63,794 nt of DNA from a virus, in IMG/VR virus record IMGVR_UViG_3300048061_000324, positions 1 through 63,794 of that record; one strand, given 5' to 3'. Position numbers and translations under genes: made by a program. Positions within the stretch are counted from its first letter, which is position 1. The number at the start of each line of letters is the position of its first letter. Below, in pieces: positions 16,549 through 24,086 of this stretch. A model generated the notes under the pieces. That model did no database searches. It was not told the origin of the DNA and saw only the letters and a list, made by a program, of their open reading frames with translations.

Positions 16549-17411
16549 TATACTCCTGCTTGTTTCTCTAAAGTTTTAATTAATTCATCTGTACACCATG
16601 ACTTAACACAATAATGTACTGGCTTTGTTTGATAGTAGTTATTAATCCACAAACCTTCTTCATTATATTGTCCGTCTAAATAATCTGTCCAGTCTGTATC
16701 ACTAACTGTGTAATCTAATAATCCTTGGCATCTACTTTTCATATGTACAAAACTAAAAGATTGTGGAGGTGTTACTTTATCTTCCCAACCTAATAATCTA
16801 ATTGCCATTCCATAAACCTCATCAGTGTAAGCAACATCATTAGTATTAATTCTCATAAACTCGTTTGAATACTTTTCCCAATCCCTATAGATATCTTCTA
16901 CTTGTAAATAAAACAATAGTGCTTCTTTACTTTTCTTAAAGTATGTTAATGCACTGTAGGCATTATAAAATTGATTTTCAGAAAACCCTCTTCTATAATA
17001 AGTATCGTCTCCAACTATATCTCTAAACGTGTGTATTTTATTACACACTCCAATTGGGAAGTTTCTGGCTTTCATTATTTCCCAATAGTAGTTTACATCT
17101 GTTGTGAAAAGCATATCAGCATCAAGTTTAATAGTTTCGTCATATGGCGTCATATGATAAACTTTCCACTCATTTTGTAACTTCCAATTATGCATTATTG
17201 CTTCGTCTGTCCAGGGGATAATTTTGACATCGAAAACGTCTAAATAATGCTTAGGTAGTTTTTCTAAATCTTCTTCAGTCATACCTACTGTTAAGTCACT
17301 CGGCCCTTTTGTTTGACTTGCTTTCAAACTTAATGCTAGTGCATATGCCATTCGAGGATAGTCCCCAAATTTCTTACTGTATTGTGCAAATGTAAAATAT
17401 CCTTTACTCAT
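16548..17411 (-). CDS. Glycosyltransferase-like protein with DxD (GT8-like), paralogue C
   Basis: A 287-residue protein with PYDETIKLDADMLFTTDVNY near residues 89-108, where DAD is a DxD metal and nucleotide-sugar site as in GT8/glycogenin-like folds. SALTYFKKS and TDEVYGMAIRLLG follow in positions typical of the acceptor side. The next gene upstream has the same arrangement (SPFDETILIDTDYLIQNDV). It overlaps that gene by 4 bases. Confidence 0.6.
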   Translation of the reverse strand: MSKGYFTFAQYSKKFGDYPRMAYALALSLKASQTKGPSDLTVGMTEEDLEKLPKHYLDVFDVKIIPWTDEAIMHNWKLQNEWKVYHMTPYDETIKLDADMLFTTDVNYYWEIMKARNFPIGVCNKIHTFRDIVGDDTYYRRGFSENQFYNAYSALTYFKKSKEALLFYLQVEDIYRDWEKYSNEFMRINTNDVAYTDEVYGMAIRLLGWEDKVTPPQSFSFVHMKSRCQGLLDYTVSDTDWTDYLDGQYNEEGLWINNYYQTKPVHYCVKSWCTDELIKTLEKQAGV

Positions 17412-18241
17412 GAATAAATCTCCATAAACTTATCATAATTTTTTTCTAAAGATTGTTTGTTGAGCATATGTACATTTGTATCTTTAAGTAATACAGGAAT
17501 AGTTTCTGTTTCTAAAACTATACTTCCTTTTTTAACATCTAATATATTTTCCATTCCAAAACTATTGATTTGTCTAACAGGTAAAGGTTTAATATAGTCG
17601 TCTCTAAAGCCGCCAATTATATGACTTGCAATCGCGGCTGTTATATCATTACGAAAGTATTGATAAGGAATTCTAAATGTCTTTTTATAAAAGTCGTAAT
17701 TTTCTTTTACATACTTTGCAATATCAAACCATTCTTTAGTTTCTTCACACTTGCGAAAGTACATAACTGTAAACCAGTGTACTTTGCTAAACCCATCTTG
17801 CACAACAAGTTCATAAATGTGTTGTTGATGTTTAGCAGGAATTCTTGTATGTGTGTTCATAAGCATGGGTTCTTTGTTTCCCCATACAGAGTTTAGCACA
17901 TCATTTTGTATTAAGTAATCAGTGTCAATTAATATTGTTTCATCAAATGGAGATAGATCGTATGCAGTGAGCCTATCAAGATTATGCCATTGTACAGGAG
18001 TAAATTTTCCATCCACGTACATTGGTCTTAAATTTATCTCTTCTACTTTTGCTTTCCAATCAATAATGACATCAAATAATGATAAATCTTCTTCGCATTC
18101 ATCTAAAGGTGTTACTATTGCAACAGGTACATTTAGATAGTGTTTGGCAAGTACTGCCGACACTTTTGCTTGTTTTATATAATTAAAGTCTTTATTGTTT
18201 TTTGCAAAGAGAAGAATACCTTTATTCTTCGTTGAAGTCAT
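17408..18241 (-). CDS. Glycosyltransferase-like protein with DxD, paralogue D
   Basis: A 277-residue paralogue of the previous entry. GILLFAKNNKDFNYIKQA at the N terminus is a nucleotide-binding strand-loop, SPFDETILIDTDYLIQNDV near 97-115 holds the DTD metal site, and FTVMYFRKCEETKEWF follows. The acceptor is unknown. It overlaps the first gene of the operon (119 aa) by 20 bases. Confidence 0.58.
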   Translation of the reverse strand: MTSTKNKGILLFAKNNKDFNYIKQAKVSAVLAKHYLNVPVAIVTPLDECEEDLSLFDVIIDWKAKVEEINLRPMYVDGKFTPVQWHNLDRLTAYDLSPFDETILIDTDYLIQNDVLNSVWGNKEPMLMNTHTRIPAKHQQHIYELVVQDGFSKVHWFTVMYFRKCEETKEWFDIAKYVKENYDFYKKTFRIPYQYFRNDITAAIASHIIGGFRDDYIKPLPVRQINSFGMENILDVKKGSIVLETETIPVLLKDTNVHMLNKQSLEKNYDKFMEIYS

Positions 18242-18581
18242 ATTGAACTAACTCTTCGATTGTCCTTGCTTGTCTTAATCGTCTTATCTCTGCTAGTGCA
18301 TTGTTCTGCTCTTGAGCATATTTCTTCATGCAACTATCTTTGAATTCTTTTACGTTTGTAATTTCAGTTGGGTTTCCGTTGATATCGTCTATAACTGCTG
18401 AGTCATATCCAGAACGGTTTAAGTGGTCTAAATGATTTAGAAGCTCACTATTGATATAAAATAGTCCGCCAAGATGACCAACAGTGAGCTTCTCTTTGAT
18501 TAATTCTTTAAGAAGGTTTAATTGATTTTGTTGAACTGCTATATATTTTGATTTGTCAAAAATTGTTTCTAAGTTTTGCAT
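18222..18581 (-). CDS. Hypothetical protein, 119 aa, first gene of the sugar cassette
   Basis: A 119-residue charged, helix-rich protein with no recognised domain (NQLNLLKELIKEKLTVGHLG near 19-38 and LAEIRRLRQARTIEELVQYD near 95-114). AGGAAAAATA before the ATG is a good ribosome site. It is the first gene after the promoter at 18653-18625, so it may be an early protein. It could alternatively be a tail-fibre accessory protein because it follows the fibre genes. Confidence 0.5.
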   Translation of the reverse strand: MQNLETIFDKSKYIAVQQNQLNLLKELIKEKLTVGHLGGLFYINSELLNHLDHLNRSGYDSAVIDDINGNPTEITNVKEFKDSCMKKYAQEQNNALAEIRRLRQARTIEELVQYDFNEE

Positions 18582-18594
18582 TATTTTTCCTATT

Positions 18595-18629
18595 AAAATA
18601 GTAGAGTAATTGTCTTACTCTACTATTTT
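18595..18629 (-). terminator. Hairpin terminator after the tail-fibre operon
   Basis: A perfect 15-bp inverted repeat (18595-18609 and 18615-18629) with a 5-base loop. Read on the minus strand, the 3' arm ends in ACTATTTTAATA, a U-rich run. It lies 41 bases past the stop of the 305-residue virion gene and should end late transcripts from the right. Confidence 0.75.
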
Positions 18630-18653
18630 ATATGATAGGGGGATAAATGTCAA
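18625..18653 (-). promoter_or_regulatory. Sigma70-like promoter for the sugar cassette
   Basis: On the minus strand TTGACA (18653-18648), a 17-base spacer and TAAAAT (18630-18625) form a near-consensus host-type promoter. The predicted start, around 18618, is inside the 5' arm of the terminator hairpin, so transcripts begun here cannot form that hairpin. Confidence 0.68.
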
Positions 18654-18669
18654 TCTAAATATTTAATAT

Positions 18670-19587
18670 TTAGAATCCAGATACTTGTGTGTTTGATGGT
18701 GTAGCAGGAGCATATACTGTACTCTTTCTAAACCCAACACTTACGGCTGTTCCAGATGCTACTGTGTCAGCAGTACTTGGAGCAATCGCCACAGATGCAT
18801 CTACTAATGAAATAGTAAAGTATACTCTGTGATTTGTTTCGTCTATTTTTGCTGTTACGTTAACATCGTTGGCACCGTATGCGCCACCACCAATGTTAGT
18901 ACCAGTATAAACTGCTTGGTAACTACCAGATAATGAAGTATAACCAAAAGCGGCTAAAGTACCACTACTACCTGTTCTTGTAGTTGCAGTTTTACCTAAT
19001 TTTAGTGTACCAATTTTGTTATTAAAAATGTCTCTCCAGTCATTATCTTGTGATGTTGACCCACTTGCGTGTTGGAAAGTTAAGTGGATTTCGCCACCTG
19101 TGTTAAAGAAACCATCTAAAGCCGCCTGTGAAGCGAACTGTGAATAAATTTCTGCAGTAATAGTTTCACTGCCGCCTGAACCCCAAGTACTGCCTCTTGA
19201 AGAAACAGCCGAGCCAGCCACTGTAGTTTGTTGTGCGGCATCAACGTTATTAGCATTTGTACTAATATCTGATACTGCTGATGATAAGTTTAATGTACCT
19301 GAACCCGATGTTGAACCATCTAATGCTTCAATCGTGTCACTTGTACTTGGGTTACTACCAATATTAATTGATGTACCCTGGTGTGTTGCGGCATTTGTTA
19401 CCGCTGTCATTAATGTCGCCCATGAACTTGCACTAACAGTTGCCGAAGCAGATACTGTTGATAGTGAAGTCTGACCGTAGCCCGAGCCACTTCTATAAGA
19501 AGCACTGTTACCAATTACGGTATTAACAGTACTTACGAACGAGTTGTAGTCTGCGGCTAAAATTGTATTGCCTGAACTATATGTCAT
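18670..19587 (-). CDS. Virion structural protein, probable tail-fibre/appendage component
   Basis: A 305-residue protein very rich in Ser, Thr, Gly and Ala (for example SGSGYGQTSLSTVSASATVS near residues 33-52), with no charged core and a predicted beta-rich C-terminal half. It begins MTYSSGNTILAADYNSFVST, a start style common in marine-myovirus appendage proteins that build phage structures. An excellent ribosome site (TAGGGGAA) precedes the ATG. It follows two fibre genes and ends before the terminator, so it is the last gene of the late tail operon. Confidence 0.62.
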   Translation of the reverse strand: MTYSSGNTILAADYNSFVSTVNTVIGNSASYRSGSGYGQTSLSTVSASATVSASSWATLMTAVTNAATHQGTSINIGSNPSTSDTIEALDGSTSGSGTLNLSSAVSDISTNANNVDAAQQTTVAGSAVSSRGSTWGSGGSETITAEIYSQFASQAALDGFFNTGGEIHLTFQHASGSTSQDNDWRDIFNNKIGTLKLGKTATTRTGSSGTLAAFGYTSLSGSYQAVYTGTNIGGGAYGANDVNVTAKIDETNHRVYFTISLVDASVAIAPSTADTVASGTAVSVGFRKSTVYAPATPSNTQVSGF

Positions 19588-19617
19588 TTATATTCCCCTA
19601 TATTCGAATAGTTGTTT

Positions 19618-21090
19618 TTAGTTTACTTTAACGAAGCACATTACTGAACCTTCGTCTTCCGTATATTTATTTTCCAATGCTCTACCAATAGTATTAAACG
19701 CATTGATTTCACTTGAAGAACCTGCTCTCGCAACTCCGTTACCTGCACTAATTAAACGATCGCCTTTGTTCACAGTACCGACTACCATTACTGGGACACG
19801 ACCTTGAATAGCAACTGCTGGGTGAGTATCCTCACTACCTGCTCCTGCATTCATTAAGTATGCTGGTCTAGTTGAGATAACGCCAAAAACTTTACTTGAA
19901 GCCTCTTCGTTAACTCTTGTAATTTCTTCTACTCCGCCTAGTGCTACTACTGTACCTGGAGCATAAACATTGTCAGAAGCAAAACGCTCTGCCAAGTCAG
20001 CATATTGTGCCGATGTACTTTCTCCATGAAATGTAGTTGCGTGTACTTCAGCAAATTTAGTTCCAGTAGAACCTAAGTCTCTTGTATTGTTTGCATCTGG
20101 TAATAAATCACCTGCTAATGCAACACTACCGTCACTTGCTAATGTACCGGAAGAACCTAATACACCATCAACGTATGCTTTAGTGGCTACACCTAATGTT
20201 TGTGTAGGAGCACCTAAAACTAAAACTTCACCCGTTGCGCCATCGATAGTTAATGCACTTTTTGGAGTACCACCATCGTTAACACCAAGAATTAAATCTC
20301 CGTCTGATGTATTATTTTTAATTGTAACATCATTACTTGCGATTGTCAATGTTAAATCATTATCAGCACCAACTGTTACACCACCGTCATTAAGAATACC
20401 TAATGTTCCGCTTGATGTGTCGTTAGCGTCTGAACGCAAATAACTTGTTGCGGCTTGACCACCTAATGAATCTGAATCAGTGGCTGTGCCGTTTAATTTG
20501 TTGTTTGTAACACCAGTACTTAAATTGTACCCTGGTGCAATACTTGAAAATCCTGTTATAGTTGGACTTGGTGTAAATGCTGTATCTTTACTTACGATTG
20601 CAACAATTACATCTGAAATCATTATTTTTACAATAACGTGGGCTGTTCCACCGCCATCATTTACTGATTCAACTACCGGTCCACTTTGTCCAGCACCTGA
20701 ACTAAACGCAGGTCCTACTAGTGTCCATGTTGCACCATTATAAACTTTTAATTGAGTATTAGCGGTATCCCACCATAAATCTCCTACTACACCTGACGCT
20801 GGCTGTGAGGCACTTGCAGTTGAACTTGAAACAGTTTTAAAAGTACTACCTGTGTAAACTTTTAATAAATTGTTTGTAGAATCCCACCAAAGTTGACCTG
20901 CCAACGGTGAACTAGGAGCAGTTGTGTTTGAGAAGTTCTCTAGCAGTTTGACAAAGTTTTCGTTTAACGCATCGCCGTAACCACTATAATTTTTTCCAAT
21001 AAGCGTTAAGTCAGCAGTTGAGCTGTCAATAGTACCGTCTGCCACGTTGGCTAGTACTGTTCCGCTTGTTTTATTAATTGTATAGGCCAT
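19618..21090 (-). CDS. Tail-fibre protein with C-terminal YADLAE domain
   Basis: A 490-residue fibre-like protein. Two WWD repeats (LAGQLWWDSTNNLLKVYTGS and VVGDLWWDTANTQLKVYNGA, about residues 63-115) resemble phage carbohydrate-contact repeats. A middle region holds TKAYVDG and beta-repeat sequence. The last ~135 residues (AQYADLAERF, then GVISTRPAYLMN, then GRVPVMVVGTV) match the end of the 744-residue fibre and look like a shared C-terminal trimerisation or autoproteolytic-type domain. A late promoter lies at 21121-21114. Confidence 0.75.
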   Translation of the reverse strand: MAYTINKTSGTVLANVADGTIDSSTADLTLIGKNYSGYGDALNENFVKLLENFSNTTAPSSPLAGQLWWDSTNNLLKVYTGSTFKTVSSSTASASQPASGVVGDLWWDTANTQLKVYNGATWTLVGPAFSSGAGQSGPVVESVNDGGGTAHVIVKIMISDVIVAIVSKDTAFTPSPTITGFSSIAPGYNLSTGVTNNKLNGTATDSDSLGGQAATSYLRSDANDTSSGTLGILNDGGVTVGADNDLTLTIASNDVTIKNNTSDGDLILGVNDGGTPKSALTIDGATGEVLVLGAPTQTLGVATKAYVDGVLGSSGTLASDGSVALAGDLLPDANNTRDLGSTGTKFAEVHATTFHGESTSAQYADLAERFASDNVYAPGTVVALGGVEEITRVNEEASSKVFGVISTRPAYLMNAGAGSEDTHPAVAIQGRVPVMVVGTVNKGDRLISAGNGVARAGSSSEINAFNTIGRALENKYTEDEGSVMCFVKVN

Positions 21091-21113
21091 TTTATCTTTG
21101 CTCCAATTTATTG

Positions 21114-21121
21114 TATTTATT
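21114..21121 (-). promoter_or_regulatory. T4-type late promoter
   Basis: AATAAATA followed by CAATAAATTG on the minus strand, 24-31 bases before the start of the 490-residue fibre gene. It matches the T4 late -10 consensus TATAAATA at 7 of 8 positions. Confidence 0.55.
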
Positions 21122-21143
21122 CAATTTTTAATATATCCATGTA

Positions 21144-21812
21144 TTAACTAATAGTACTTAGGTTGGTTAAAGTCTGAATTCTAACCGTATAATCTATTTG
21201 GATTAAGCGGTTTAATGACTTTTGTACTGGGTGAAACACTACATGAGTCAGTAATTTACCTGTTCCCACTGTTCCATTCCACGATTTAAGTCCTAATTCG
21301 TCAAATACATATGTGCTTTCGAAGTTACTTGCGTTGTCGAAAGCGGCTTGTCCACTAGGTTCACCATAATCTAGTAGGCAACTTACAACGATGTCAGTGT
21401 AAACCAAACTACTTGTATGGCTTACTTGAATTTTGTTTCTTACTGGGTCTGTGTTTAAACTACTTGTATCATCCACTACTTTATAGTAAGTTGGGTTATA
21501 CAAGTTTGCACTTTGTCCAGTATTGTTAGCAGGCAAATATGTAATAACTCCAGTTGGGTCAACACTTGTACCACCATTACCAAAGTGCATTTCGTGAACA
21601 AAACCGTTTGTTTTATTTGCTAAACTCATTGCTAATGCTTCACTCATATTCTCATAATGAATTGCATTACGTTTGTTTACAAATACTTCGCCGTTTTCAG
21701 GATCAAAGATTTTAATGTGTCCTTGAACTTGTACGCCGCCATTCTCATCTGGTTTTTTCATTTGTTTACTCTCGTTTTCTTTTTCGTTTTTAATTTCTGT
21801 TTCTTTTGTCAT
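21144..21812 (-). CDS. Virion structural protein, 222 aa
   Basis: A 222-residue protein with a charged N-terminal tail (Lys/Glu-rich, residues 1-25) followed by a beta-rich body: VQVQGHIKIFDPENGEVFVN, NAIHYENMSEALAMSLAN, and VHEMHFGNGGTSVDPTGVIT. It lies between two fibre genes in the late operon and starts 2 bases after the fibre gene's stop. Probable small tail or appendage component; the precise role is not visible. Confidence 0.6.
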   Translation of the reverse strand: MTKETEIKNEKENESKQMKKPDENGGVQVQGHIKIFDPENGEVFVNKRNAIHYENMSEALAMSLANKTNGFVHEMHFGNGGTSVDPTGVITYLPANNTGQSANLYNPTYYKVVDDTSSLNTDPVRNKIQVSHTSSLVYTDIVVSCLLDYGEPSGQAAFDNASNFESTYVFDELGLKSWNGTVGTGKLLTHVVFHPVQKSLNRLIQIDYTVRIQTLTNLSTIS

Positions 21813-21813
21813 A

Positions 21814-24048
21814 TTATAACTTCAACATAATTTCTACTAACTTGTCACCATTGTCAGTATTTGTTTCTAATGCAATACCAACTATTGGTCCTGATCCGTT
21901 CATACTTGCTTTACCGTCTGCAATAGCAAGTGCCGGAGCACCTTTAGTAATTGGACCAGACACTATACAAGGTACACGACCTACTAGTGCTATTGGTTGT
22001 CCATCTGCATCTTTGTTCATTAAGTATGCAGGTGCAGTTGAAATAACTCCAGCAATATAATCATCGCCAGGTTGATATTTTCTAACTTCTTCAGTGCCAC
22101 CAACTACAACAACTGTACCTGGTAATAATTCAGCATTTGGTTTATATACCTCAGCCAAGTCAGCATATTGAGCCTGGGTAGCAGTTCCGCTAAACACACT
22201 TGCCATTAATGTATCTGTACTTGGATTATATGTTAAATTAGTATCAACATATAAATCTTCGTCTCCAGATGTAGCATCAGCAAATGTTAAATAATGTGTC
22301 GCGTTTGTACTACTGCTTTGTATATTTATCTTATCTGCATTTACGGCATCTGTAGCATTGGCTACTGTGCCAGTAACATTAATAGTCATTGTGTTATCTG
22401 TTGTAGCAGTGGTAATATTTGTTCCACCTGCAAATACTAATGTATCAGTACCAACAGTAACGTTGTCTGTAGTTGAACCATCACTAACTGTTAGTGTAGT
22501 ACTTAAACCTGAAACTTGTGCGTCAACATACGCCTTAGTAGAGGCATCTTGTGCCGCTGTTGGATCAGCCATTGCTGTAATTTTATTACTGCCCATTGCT
22601 AATTCACCAGCCATTGTTCCACCTGCTAGTGCAAGTTTAGTAGTGTCTGCTGTTGTTAATGCGTTTAGTTGTGTTTGGATAGCACTTGTTACACCATCTA
22701 AATATCCAATTTCTGTATAAGTTAATGTTGATGGTATTCCGTCTAATACATTTAATTCTGTTGCTGTTGCTGTAATACCAAGTCCGCCTAATGTTGCACT
22801 TGTTGGAGTTACAAACGTAACTACACCTGATCCATCAGTTGTTAATACTTGGTTGGCTGAGCCATCTGCTGTTGGTAAAGTGTATGCACCGTTAACATCA
22901 ATTCCGCCAGTAGTTTTTATACCTGTTGCTGTTGTCTCAAATTTCTTATTTGCATTGTGAAATATTTCAATTTGTGCACCGTTGTAACCTTTTAAGAAAT
23001 TTGTACCACTGCCATTTTCTAATACTAATGTGTTTGCTTGAAGTCTTAAACTTCCTGTTCCGCTATGTGTAAGAAAACTATGTGATGCATTATGTTGTAT
23101 TGTTAAATCTTGTGTGTTACCAAATGTTGCTTTAGCATTGTCGTTAAACTCTAGTCTATCACTTGCACTTGTCCAACCTGCGTTAGCACTTGCACCTGTT
23201 AGTGTTAAGTTTCCTCCAATGGTAACATTATTTGGTAATCCTACTGTTACTGTATTATCTGTAACGGCAGTTTCAATCTCATTCGCAGTACCAAGTATTG
23301 CTAAAGTATCTGTACCTACTGCTACTGTATCTGTTGTACTTCCATCACCAATTGTTAAAGAACTACTAAATCCTGATATAGCAGTATCAACATAGGCTTT
23401 AGTAGCCGCGTGTTGGGCCGCTGTTGGATCTACTACATTAATAATTTTTTGTGTGTTTGCATCTACATCTGTCGTTGGAGTAAATGCAACGTCAATTGTA
23501 TTGTTACCAGTATTTTGTGTAACTGCAATTATAGTATCAGTAGAACGTATTGTATTAAATTCTAAATCGATACCTACTTTTTGTTTGAATAAACTTCTAC
23601 CAGTTCCAATGTTTGAAACTGTGTTTGCTTCACCACCTGCCGCACCCGGTGCCGCCGCTGGTTTAAATTTTGTTCCGTCCCAAGTTAAAACATCACTAAC
23701 ACTTGGAACCGCAGTAGTTGTATCAACGTCACTTAATCCGTTAATTGATGTTGCCGCAATTCTTGTATCTACTAAACTATTTGAGAAGTATAAATTTGTG
23801 CTACCTTGTGTTAAATCATCTGTGGTTTTTGCAGTAAGTCTAGTATCAAAACGTGCATCAGTATAATATAAATTTGTATTTTCTGTAATTTGTGCAGTAG
23901 TAAGTGTAACGTTTCCTGAAAGCCCATTAACCGCAGAAACATTGGTAGTTTCTATAGTTGTAAGTCTAGAATCTATATCCGTAAAGTTGCCGTCTAACTC
24001 GTCAAAAGTTAGCGGTATTGCTTTATTGCTACGAAGTACTATTGCCAT
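21814..24048 (-). CDS. Tail-fibre protein, 744 aa, with internal duplication
   Basis: A 744-residue fibre protein. The N terminus (AIVLRSNKAIPLTFDELDGN) is typical of the virion-attached end of marine phage fibres. About 50 residues are duplicated: DPTAAQHAATKAYVDTAISG near 207-226 and DPTAAQDASTKAYVDAQVSG near 495-514, each followed by a GDGSTTD/SDGSTTD strand and VGTDTL. ELNVLDGIPSTLTYTEIGYL near 431-450 is another common fibre repeat. The last ~125 residues repeat the YADLAE...GVIST.PAYLMN domain of the 490-residue fibre. The late promoter at 24086-24079 precedes it. Confidence 0.78.
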   Translation of the reverse strand: MAIVLRSNKAIPLTFDELDGNFTDIDSRLTTIETTNVSAVNGLSGNVTLTTAQITENTNLYYTDARFDTRLTAKTTDDLTQGSTNLYFSNSLVDTRIAATSINGLSDVDTTTAVPSVSDVLTWDGTKFKPAAAPGAAGGEANTVSNIGTGRSLFKQKVGIDLEFNTIRSTDTIIAVTQNTGNNTIDVAFTPTTDVDANTQKIINVVDPTAAQHAATKAYVDTAISGFSSSLTIGDGSTTDTVAVGTDTLAILGTANEIETAVTDNTVTVGLPNNVTIGGNLTLTGASANAGWTSASDRLEFNDNAKATFGNTQDLTIQHNASHSFLTHSGTGSLRLQANTLVLENGSGTNFLKGYNGAQIEIFHNANKKFETTATGIKTTGGIDVNGAYTLPTADGSANQVLTTDGSGVVTFVTPTSATLGGLGITATATELNVLDGIPSTLTYTEIGYLDGVTSAIQTQLNALTTADTTKLALAGGTMAGELAMGSNKITAMADPTAAQDASTKAYVDAQVSGLSTTLTVSDGSTTDNVTVGTDTLVFAGGTNITTATTDNTMTINVTGTVANATDAVNADKINIQSSSTNATHYLTFADATSGDEDLYVDTNLTYNPSTDTLMASVFSGTATQAQYADLAEVYKPNAELLPGTVVVVGGTEEVRKYQPGDDYIAGVISTAPAYLMNKDADGQPIALVGRVPCIVSGPITKGAPALAIADGKASMNGSGPIVGIALETNTDNGDKLVEIMLKL

Positions 24049-24078
24049 TTTGTTTTATAATCCTGCTTCTTATATGTT

Positions 24079-24086
24079 TATTTATT
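24079..24086 (-). promoter_or_regulatory. T4-type late promoter
   Basis: AATAAATA then AACATATAAG on the minus strand, 31-38 bases before the start of the 744-residue fibre gene. It overlaps the stop codon of the 4177-residue gene. 7 of 8 matches to TATAAATA. Confidence 0.52.

Noticed and set aside
18655-18673. CTAAATATTTAATATTTAG near-palindrome at the end of the 305-residue gene
   Set aside because: It is AT-only, overlaps the stop codon and is not a stable hairpin; a better terminator lies 25 bases further on.
22358-23866. Long open frames antisense to the fibre genes
   Set aside because: They have low-complexity, hydrophobic V/L/S translations typical of antisense to Thr/Val-rich repeats, with no ribosome sites and a strong sense-strand gene.
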